Assembly (NCBI GenBank): GCA_003278845.1
Contig: QCCX01000003.1
Span: forward strand, 1 to 64,000
Direction: 5' to 3'
From: Prochlorococcus sp. AG-347-O22
Lineage (GTDB): Bacteria > Cyanobacteriota > Cyanobacteriia > PCC-6307 > Cyanobiaceae
DNA length: 64,000 nucleotides
A model generated the notes under the pieces. It was not told the DNA's origin. It ran no database searches and saw only the letters and a list, made by a program, of their open reading frames with translations. Of the stretch, positions 58,713 to 64,000 are shown piece by piece; position 1 is the first letter of the stretch; the number at the start of each line of letters is the position of its first letter. The position numbers and the translations under genes were made by a program.

Positions 58713-59633
58713 ATGAAAATTCTTGTAATGGGTGGCACTAGATTTGTTGGCAAGTCTTTGGTTGGAAAGTTATTAAGTAAAAATTATGATATTGATATTT
58801 TCACAAGAGGTAATAAAAGTAATCCTGAAAAAACAAATTTAATTAAGGGTGATAGAAATAATTCAGAAGATATCGTCAAGCTAAGAAATAAAAAGTATGA
58901 TGTTGTTTTTGATATTTCTGGACGAGAGTTAGAACAAACCAAACTTCTTATGGAAAATTTAGATAACTCTTTCCAGAGATATATATATGTAAGCTCTGCA
59001 GGTGTTTATAAAGATAATTCTGAACTACCCTTGTCCGAAGTTGATCCAATTGATCCAGAAAGTAGGCACAAAGGAAAGTTTGAGACAGAAAATTGGTTAA
59101 AAAACCAAAAAATTCCTTTTACAAGTTTTAGACCTACTTATATTTATGGACCAGGAAACTATAATAAAATTGAAAATTGGTTTTTTGAAAGGTTATTTAC
59201 AAAAAAATCTATACCAATCCCTGGAGACGGTTCTTTAATTACTCAGCTAGGCCATGTTTCGGATCTAACTGATGTAATGATTAGGTGCATAAATTTTGAA
59301 AATTCCAGAAATAATATTTACAATTGTTCAGGTGAAAAAGGAGTAACAATCAAGGGTTTAATCTTTTTCTGTGCGAAAGTTCTTGGATTAAACCAAAATG
59401 AGATTTCTCTAAAAACATTTGATTATCAAAAATTAGATCCTAAGTCTCGAAAGGGATTTCCAATTAGATTAAATCATTATCAGACTGATATCTCTAAGAT
59501 AAAAGGTGATTTAGAGTGGGCGCCAACTTTTGATTTACTTAACGGTCTAAAGGATAGTTTTGTGAATGATTTTAATAATAAAAAGAGTGAAGAGTTTGAT
59601 GAAAATTCAGATAATATTCTTTTTAATTCTTAA
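58713..59633 (+). CDS. NAD-dependent epimerase-fold protein, CSP41-like
   Basis: I use ATG 58713; a TTG two codons upstream is possible. The 306-residue extended-SDR-like protein begins KILVMGGTRFVGKSL and has YIYVSSAGVYKDN in the usual Ser/Tyr region, TSFRPTYIYGPGNYNKIENWFFERL and PIRLNHYQTDISK. It is closest in pattern to the cyanobacterial/plastid CSP41 group, which binds RNA and ribosomes rather than acting on sugars. That choice is from memory of family patterns. Its last 27 bases overlap pgsA tail to tail. Confidence 0.8.
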   Translation: MKILVMGGTRFVGKSLVGKLLSKNYDIDIFTRGNKSNPEKTNLIKGDRNNSEDIVKLRNKKYDVVFDISGRELEQTKLLMENLDNSFQRYIYVSSAGVYKDNSELPLSEVDPIDPESRHKGKFETENWLKNQKIPFTSFRPTYIYGPGNYNKIENWFFERLFTKKSIPIPGDGSLITQLGHVSDLTDVMIRCINFENSRNNIYNCSGEKGVTIKGLIFFCAKVLGLNQNEISLKTFDYQKLDPKSRKGFPIRLNHYQTDISKIKGDLEWAPTFDLLNGLKDSFVNDFNNKKSEEFDENSDNILFNS

Positions 59634-60146
59634 ATAGCCTAATAAAGTCACTAAGGTCAGGATGAATCCTAACCAATAAAAAATTAAAGCCAAATTATTC
59701 AATAAGGTAATTTTTAATGGTGTAAAGAAGGTAATTACTGAAATAAAAAAGAAAAATGTTTTATATTTTCCTAACATTGATGCTGGTAAACCGTCTTTTG
59801 TAGAGTTCCTTAGGCTAGAAATAATTAATTCTCTAAATAAAATTAATGACAAAGACCAGAAGGGTATAAAATTATTTTTACAAAGGAAGGTCAAAGGAAT
59901 TAAATAGAATACTTTATCGCTTAAGGGATCAAGGATAGCTCCTAATCTGGTTTTAAGATTAAATTTCCTTGCAATTAACCCGTCAAAATAATCAGTTAAA
60001 CCTCCAATAATAATCAATATAAAGACATAAAAAGGTCTGTTAATTTCTAAAAAAAGTATTAATGGAAATACAAGGAAAAGGCGAGATATCGATAATAAAT
60101 TGGGAATATTCAATGCCAAATTTTTAAGATTTTTTCTTAATAACAA
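59607..60146 (-). CDS. pgsA: CDP-diacylglycerol-glycerol-3-phosphate 3-phosphatidyltransferase
   Basis: The 179-residue membrane protein has the CDP-alcohol phosphotransferase motif DYFDGLIARKFNLKTRLGAILDPLSDK with the four Asp residues in the D-x2-DG-x2-AR-x8-G-x3-D-x3-D pattern. Four to five spans surround it. It makes phosphatidylglycerophosphate, the precursor of phosphatidylglycerol, which photosystems need. The start is TTG 60146 (MLLRKNLKN). No PGP phosphatase of the classic types is seen nearby. Confidence 0.92.
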   Translation of the reverse strand: MLLRKNLKNLALNIPNLLSISRLFLVFPLILFLEINRPFYVFILIIIGGLTDYFDGLIARKFNLKTRLGAILDPLSDKVFYLIPLTFLCKNNFIPFWSLSLILFRELIISSLRNSTKDGLPASMLGKYKTFFFFISVITFFTPLKITLLNNLALIFYWLGFILTLVTLLGYLRIKKNII

Positions 60147-60330
60147 ATTAGTTTTTGTATATAAAAAATATATTACACTCTCAACAAGCTTAAATTTTAA
60201 GTAAAAATTTTAAATGGTTTTTGATGCTAGATTCTAAAATTTAATTTAAATCTGAATCCTAAAGATTATAAACTCAACTTCTCTTTATGAATGATGATGT
60301 TTTATATTACAAAATTATTCCTTATATCTA

Positions 60331-60942
60331 ATGCAGCCTCATAGCCTAAAGCTATTTCCAGAATCTGATTTGATAAATTCAATTAAAGAATATTCTTTAT
60401 CGAATAATTTATACGGATATGTTTCTGGAGTGGTTGGTAATCTTAGAACAGTTTGTGTTCAATGCCCAGGTAATCAAGAGATAAATAGATTTGAAGGAAA
60501 TCTAGAAATAGTTTCTTTAAACGGACATTTTAATAAAGGAGATGTTCATTTACATTTGAGTTTTGCAGATGAGGGATGTAATGTGTTTGGCGGGCATCTA
60601 GAGGAGGGATGTATTGTAAAAAAAGGTACTGATATATTTTTACTTTCTTTTGAACAGAAAATTATTAATATCTCAAATCATGATTTAATCACTAATGCAT
60701 CACGTGTAAAAGCATATATTTTAAAGGATTGTCCTTGGTCTAAAAGAGCAATTAGATTGCTCAATTCTTTATCTATCCCTCATGAAGTTACTCTAATTGA
60801 CAATGATGAGAGCTTTCAAAAAATTATGGCTCAAAGTAGCCATAATACTTTCCCTCAAATATTTTTGGATAATAAATTTTTTGGAGGATATGATGAACTT
60901 TCAGAACAAGCAAAATTGGATAACTTAATTTCATTTAAGTAA
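60331..60942 (+). CDS. DUF296 (PPC) domain fused to a glutaredoxin
   Basis: The 203-residue protein is a fusion. Residues 1-122 are a PPC/DUF296 domain with GYVSGVVGNLRTVCVQ and HLHLSFAD (His73, His75), then GGHL (His89), which form the usual metal-like site. Residues 125-203 are a glutaredoxin with CPWS (134-137), a cis-Pro in TFPQIFL and GGYDEL at 185-190 for glutathione binding. The single active Cys points to a monothiol type. PPC domains bind DNA in some bacteria and plants. The junction is inside one ORF with no frameshift sign. Confidence 0.88.
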   Translation: MQPHSLKLFPESDLINSIKEYSLSNNLYGYVSGVVGNLRTVCVQCPGNQEINRFEGNLEIVSLNGHFNKGDVHLHLSFADEGCNVFGGHLEEGCIVKKGTDIFLLSFEQKIINISNHDLITNASRVKAYILKDCPWSKRAIRLLNSLSIPHEVTLIDNDESFQKIMAQSSHNTFPQIFLDNKFFGGYDELSEQAKLDNLISFK

Positions 60943-60952
60943 TCTAAATTTT

Positions 60953-61141
60953 TTAACTATCACGATTAGTAAGCTTTTCAGCAACTAATTCTTCCTCTAA
61001 CTGCTTTATTAATCTTGATACAAGACTTTGAAATTCTGGTTGACAACCTTTAAATGCAGCTTTATGTCTTATTGGCTCATTTCTAGTTCTTAAATCAGTA
61101 AGCATTAATTGTAATGCGTCAATTTTGGGATTTATTTTCAT
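60953..61141 (-). CDS. Hypothetical helical protein, 62 aa
   Basis: ATG 61141 encodes 62 residues, all predicted helical: PKIDALQLMLTDLRTRNEPIRHKAAFKGCQ, then LVSRLIKQLEEELVAEKL. One Cys, no signal peptide, no span. It resembles small cyanobacterial conserved proteins of unknown role. It follows the SDR gene by 26 bases on the minus strand and ends 10 bases from the DUF296-glutaredoxin stop. Confidence 0.7.
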   Translation of the reverse strand: MKINPKIDALQLMLTDLRTRNEPIRHKAAFKGCQPEFQSLVSRLIKQLEEELVAEKLTNRDS

Positions 61142-61167
61142 AGTTTTAATTAATATATTTACATCTT

Positions 61168-61827
61168 TTAAATCATTTGCATAGCTTTTTTAAAAGATAT
61201 CTTTTTATTATCATTCGAACTTGTAACTTCTATTAATTTATTTATGGATTCTTTGTTTTTTAAAGAATCTATACAACATTGCGCAACTAATCTTCTTGGT
61301 ATTGATCCATTAATTTGAGTATCTTCTTTTGAATAATTTATATTTTCTGATTTAATATCTTCATTTTCTTTTAATCCTCCAGGTCTAATAATAGTCCATT
61401 TGAAATTTGAATTTCGTAGAAAGTTTTCACCTAATTTCTTCCAAATAAGAATTAAACCAAATAAGTTTAATGGATGAAATAATTTACCAGTACAAAGGGA
61501 ACTAACTAAAATTACTCTTTTAATTCCAACTCTTTTGCAACTCTCTAATTGCCTGTATACACCTAATGCATCAACCTTTGCAGGACCAGTTAAATCTAAT
61601 GATGCTCTCGCTCCAGTAGCTATTATCAAAGCATCAATATCTTTTAAAGCTTCATCAAGTTCCCCTTTTTTGTCTAAAGAAACCCTAATTGTTTCTAAAC
61701 GCTCTAGTCCTGCTGAGACTTTTGAATTCTTTCTGATGATTTGCCTTACTTTATATCCTTTCTTAACTGCTTCTTCGGAAATTCTATAACCTGTTTTCCC
61801 CGATGCACCAGTAATTGCTATTTTCAT
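61168..61827 (-). CDS. Atypical SDR, NAD(P)-binding protein
   Basis: The 219-residue protein is a short Rossmann-fold enzyme with the NAD(P) loop ITGASGKTGYRI (4-15), DIDALIIATGARASLD, and RVILVSSLCTGK in the place of the active-site Ser. The typical YxxxK is not obvious, which fits atypical SDRs of the NmrA/Ycf39-like kind used as sensors or in assembly of photosystem II. The WTIIRPGGLKE segment is conserved among them. The exact role is open. Confidence 0.78.
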   Translation of the reverse strand: MKIAITGASGKTGYRISEEAVKKGYKVRQIIRKNSKVSAGLERLETIRVSLDKKGELDEALKDIDALIIATGARASLDLTGPAKVDALGVYRQLESCKRVGIKRVILVSSLCTGKLFHPLNLFGLILIWKKLGENFLRNSNFKWTIIRPGGLKENEDIKSENINYSKEDTQINGSIPRRLVAQCCIDSLKNKESINKLIEVTSSNDNKKISFKKAMQMI

Positions 61828-61862
61828 GATTAAAAAACTAATCTTTATATTATATAAATTTC

Positions 61863-62516
61863 TTAAGGCTTTTTACATATAAATTTCTTTTTTCTTTTGG
61901 GATAAAGAGTGCGACATAAATAACATTTTGTTCCATCACAGCCTCTTGCTGTACAGTATTCCCTGCCATAAAAGATTATTTGCAAATGTAAAGTATTCCA
62001 ATCATTAACAGGAAATATTTTTTTAAGGTCCTTTTCTGTTTGAACTACGTTATTGCCATTTGATAGGCCCCATCTTTGTGACAACCTGTGTATGTGAGTA
62101 TCGACTGGGAATGAGGGTATTTTAAACACTTGAGACATTACAACTGATGCTGTTTTATGACCTACCCCTGGAAGAGATTCAAGCTTCTCAAAAGAATCTG
62201 GGACCTTACCATCATGCTTCTCAATCAATAATTTAGATAAATTATAGATGTTCTTTGATTTTTGATTGGATAGACCTAAAAATTTTATGTATTCGTAAAT
62301 GCCATTAATACCTAGCTGCATCATCTTTTCTGGATTATCTGCAACTTTAAATAAGCTTTTCGTTAATTCATTAACTTTTTTATCTGTTGATTGCGCACTT
62401 AAAACTACGGCTACCAGAAGAGTATATGCATTTGTATGATCAAGGGGTATTGGAGGCGATGGATATAGCTTTTTGAGTTCCTTGCGTATTATTTCTGCTC
62501 TTTCAGACTTTCTCAT
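61863..62516 (-). CDS. nth: Endonuclease III
   Basis: The 217-residue protein has the helix-hairpin-helix LESLPGVGHKTASVVM with catalytic Lys121 and the catalytic Asp139 in FPVDTHIHRLS. It removes oxidised pyrimidines and nicks the abasic site. The C-terminal Cys are at 188, 193, 198 and 201 (x4, x4, x2 spacing), not the C-x6-C-x2-C-x5-C of E. coli Nth, so the cluster, if present, uses a variant loop. The start is ATG 62516. Confidence 0.93.
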   Translation of the reverse strand: MRKSERAEIIRKELKKLYPSPPIPLDHTNAYTLLVAVVLSAQSTDKKVNELTKSLFKVADNPEKMMQLGINGIYEYIKFLGLSNQKSKNIYNLSKLLIEKHDGKVPDSFEKLESLPGVGHKTASVVMSQVFKIPSFPVDTHIHRLSQRWGLSNGNNVVQTEKDLKKIFPVNDWNTLHLQIIFYGREYCTARGCDGTKCYLCRTLYPKRKKKFICKKP

Positions 62517-62535
62517 TAAATTTGAAAATTAAATG

Positions 62536-62553
62536 ATGTATAAAATTATACAT
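62536..62553. promoter_or_regulatory. 8-bp-arm palindrome in the nth/ABC divergent gap
   Basis: ATGTATAA and TTATACAT are exact inverted copies separated by AA, centred about 29 bases upstream of the nth start and 49 bases upstream of the ABC ATPase start. The symmetry and location suit an operator for a dimeric regulator that could act on both genes. Confidence 0.4.
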
Positions 62554-62593
62554 GGGTTATTTTAGGTGAATATTTTCTGCTAACTTAATATAT

Positions 62594-63670
62594 TTGAATA
62601 AGAATAACTTAGTGAAAAATGATGCGTTAATAATTGATGATTTGCATCATAAATATGATAAGCGAGAATGTTCAAATTGGATATTAAATGAAATTAACCT
62701 GAAAATTGAAAATGGCGAATTGTTAGGGTTGCTTGGTCCTTCAGGTTGCGGAAAAACTACTCTTTTAAGATTAATCGCGGGGTTCGAATATCCCTCTAAA
62801 GGGAGGATTTCTCTAAATGATAAGGAAATTTCAAGTAGGCAAAAAATTCTTAGTCCTGAGAAAAGAAATATTGGTATGGTTTTTCAAGACTATGCACTTT
62901 TCCCTCACTTAACTGTTTTGGAAAATGTAATTTTTGGTTTGAAAAACAAAAAAGACAGATCTAGAGTTAATTATTTATTGAATGTTGTTGGTCTTGATAG
63001 TTTTGTTGAAAGGTACCCACATGAACTGTCTGGAGGCCAAAAACAAAGACTCGCAATTGCGAGAGCTCTTGCTCCAGGTACAAATTTTATTTTATTAGAT
63101 GAACCTTTTTGTAGTCTTGATATGCATGTCAAACTAAAATTGAGAAGTGAACTCCCTAATATCCTAAAAGGCTGTAATGCAAGCGGACTGATGGTTACTC
63201 ATGATCCGGAAGAAGCGATGTCAATTTGCGATAAGGTCGCCGTTATGAATGATGGGAAAATACATCAAATTGATACGCCAATAAACCTTCTAAATAATCC
63301 CAAGACCATATTTGTTAGTAGTTTTATTTTGGGTAATAATATTATTAATCTCAAAAAAAATGGTAATTCATATATTTCTTGTTTAGGTGAAATAAATTGT
63401 TCAGAGTATTTGAAAAATACAGGCATCAAAAGTATGTCAATTTCGCCTAAATTTATTTCAATTAAAAGATCAGAATCTGGTGATGCGATTGTAATATCTA
63501 AAGAATTTCTTGGAGAATTTCTTATATATAAAGTATCTATTAATGGAAACATATTGAGGGTTAGAACTGATATTAATAATCTTCTAAATAATGGTGATAA
63601 ATGTTCTCTTTCTATAAATAAAAATAGTTATTATTTTTTATATCCTGGAGCACATAAGGTATATATATAG
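62594..63670 (+). CDS. ABC transporter ATP-binding protein, ferric/spermidine type
   Basis: The 358-residue ATPase has Walker A GPSGCGKTT (48-56), the VFQDYALFPHLTV Q-loop, LSGGQ (145-149), Walker B ILLDEPFCSLD and the switch in VTHDPEEAM. After residue 235 a TOBE-type domain follows, as in PotA, FbpC and FutC. The start is TTG 62594 with a GTG alternative at 62612. Permease and binding protein genes are not adjacent. The ferritin-like start 240 bases downstream makes ferric iron a reasonable guess for the substrate. Confidence 0.85.
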   Translation: MNKNNLVKNDALIIDDLHHKYDKRECSNWILNEINLKIENGELLGLLGPSGCGKTTLLRLIAGFEYPSKGRISLNDKEISSRQKILSPEKRNIGMVFQDYALFPHLTVLENVIFGLKNKKDRSRVNYLLNVVGLDSFVERYPHELSGGQKQRLAIARALAPGTNFILLDEPFCSLDMHVKLKLRSELPNILKGCNASGLMVTHDPEEAMSICDKVAVMNDGKIHQIDTPINLLNNPKTIFVSSFILGNNIINLKKNGNSYISCLGEINCSEYLKNTGIKSMSISPKFISIKRSESGDAIVISKEFLGEFLIYKVSINGNILRVRTDINNLLNNGDKCSLSINKNSYYFLYPGAHKVYI

Positions 63671-63677
63671 AATTTAT

Positions 63678-63800
63678 TTATAGGCAATTACACTTGCCTC
63701 CCTTCCAATTAGAGCATTTTTTCTTTTTACATTTCTTTTTTTTACTTTTATATATTTTTTTTGTTAATAGCAGTTCAGAAAAACTGTACTCTGAATTCAT
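63678..63800 (-). CDS. Cys/Lys-rich peptide, 40 aa
   Basis: ATG 63800 to TAA 63678 encodes 40 residues. After a short SFSELL helix-like start, the chain is very Lys-rich and ends in four Cys with CKKKKC, then SNWKGGKCNCL, a C-x4-C-x7-C-x1-C layout that could bind a metal or an iron-sulfur cluster. There is no signal peptide. It is divergent to the ferritin-like gene and the gap contains a Fur-box-like site. I recognise no family. Because it is short and A-rich, chance cannot be ruled out; the spaced Cys argue against it. Confidence 0.5.
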   Translation of the reverse strand: MNSEYSFSELLLTKKIYKSKKKKCKKKKCSNWKGGKCNCL

Positions 63801-63810
63801 TTATAGTATT

Positions 63811-63829
63811 GCGAGTGATTTTCATTATC
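63811..63829. promoter_or_regulatory. Fur-box-like operator
   Basis: Read on the minus strand, GATAATGAAAATCACTCGC agrees with the classic 19-base Fur consensus GATAATGATAATCATTATC at 15 of 19 positions. It lies 11 bases upstream of the Cys-rich peptide start and 85 bases upstream of the ferritin-like start, in the shared divergent region, so it could regulate both genes in response to iron. Confidence 0.45.
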
Positions 63830-63913
63830 ATATTATTTAATTTAATTTAAAGGATTTATTAATTACTAATTTATACAAAATGTTGTATTATTTATCTAGA
63901 TACTTATCTGAAA

Positions 63914-64000
63914 ATGAATGAAAATAATCTAAAAACAAAGAAATTAATTAATTTTGGTCCATCTGGAAGAGCTATCGCTCAACCGATAGATAATAGTTTA
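63914..64000 (+). CDS. Ferritin-like protein, N-terminal fragment cut by the window edge
   Basis: ATG 63914 opens a frame that stays open for 29 codons to the right edge. The sequence, with FGPSGRAIAQPIDNSL at residues 14-29, matches the N-terminal leader of marine picocyanobacterial ferritins as I remember it (a GRA-A-x-x-x pattern before the first helix). None of the ferroxidase ligands lies in the visible part, so the call rests on this short stretch, the Fur-like site and the iron-type ABC gene nearby. Confidence 0.5.
   Translation, partial: MNENNLKTKKLINFGPSGRAIAQPIDNSL

Noticed and set aside
60287-60331. 14-codon ORF whose TAA overlaps the ATG of the DUF296-glutaredoxin gene
   Set aside because: The overlap could mean a coupled leader peptide, but the peptide is too short and featureless to support without conservation.
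62612-62614. GTG as the start of the ABC ATPase
   Set aside because: Possible, but no ribosome site favours it over TTG 62594; recorded as an alternative only.

Overview
The window reads as one continuous piece of chromosome from a small, very AT-rich marine picocyanobacterium, most likely a high-light-type Prochlorococcus. The evidence is oxygenic photosynthesis genes (petN, psb29, pcyA, chlP, ccsA), the very low GC content visible throughout, many TTG and GTG starts, gene spacings of a few bases or overlaps, and an alpha-cyanobacterial gene set. That set includes a proteobacterial-type phosphoribulokinase and adjacent class I and class II aldolases. I did not compute composition or run searches. 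No tRNA, rRNA, insertion sequence, integrase or CRISPR array was seen, and no gap between genes exceeds 300 bases.

Layout. 1-2300: a patch of small, poorly characterised ORFs (a lipoprotein cut by the left edge, several proteins under 150 aa, DUF2103), ending in petN and a 46-aa membrane mini-protein. 2.3-8.3 kb: photosystem II and proteolysis genes (psb29, clpP, ftsH), sipA and a pair of M16 peptidase-type genes. 8.3-13 kb: pcyA joined to a devBCA-type efflux operon, a basic mini-protein and a glycosyltransferase. 13-18 kb: rpsB-tsf with a striking leader, a large unknown gene and recG. 18-29 kb: a VanX-like dipeptidase, sir, glyS, chlP, a VanY-like carboxypeptidase, typA, lptB and ccsA. 29-37 kb: carbon and tetrapyrrole genes (rpe, glpX, hemA, glgC, gnd, pgl). 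37-42.7 kb: ilvD, a divergent UPRTase-like gene, a lumenal pentapeptide protein, a CobW GTPase with a zinc-finger mini-protein, and purS-purQ.

42.7-58.6 kb is a long minus-strand block: fba class II, fda class I, a GFO/IDH/MocA oxidoreductase, accD, prk, leuB, lpxD, proB, a YqeG-type HAD phosphatase, DUF3727, ruvX, a GNAT-like gene, a CofE-like ligase, a thioredoxin-fold protein, DUF3685 and hisA. 58.7-62.5 kb holds a CSP41-like epimerase, pgsA, a DUF296-glutaredoxin fusion, an atypical SDR and nth. The right edge looks like an iron locus: a ferric-type ABC ATPase, a 40-aa Cys/Lys-rich peptide, a Fur-box-like site and the start of a gene that resembles ferritin.

Together the genes cover Calvin cycle regeneration and aldolase steps (prk, glpX, rpe, fba, fda), glycogen storage (glgC), oxidative pentose phosphate flux (gnd, pgl), tetrapyrrole, chlorophyll and bilin supply (hemA, chlP, pcyA), photosystem and cytochrome upkeep (petN, psb29, ftsH, ccsA), and housekeeping. 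The most interesting non-coding signal is a perfect two-helix H-type pseudoknot (8 bp and 9 bp) in the rpsB leader. The most interesting possible new unit is the Fur-box/Cys-rich peptide/ferritin arrangement at the right end.
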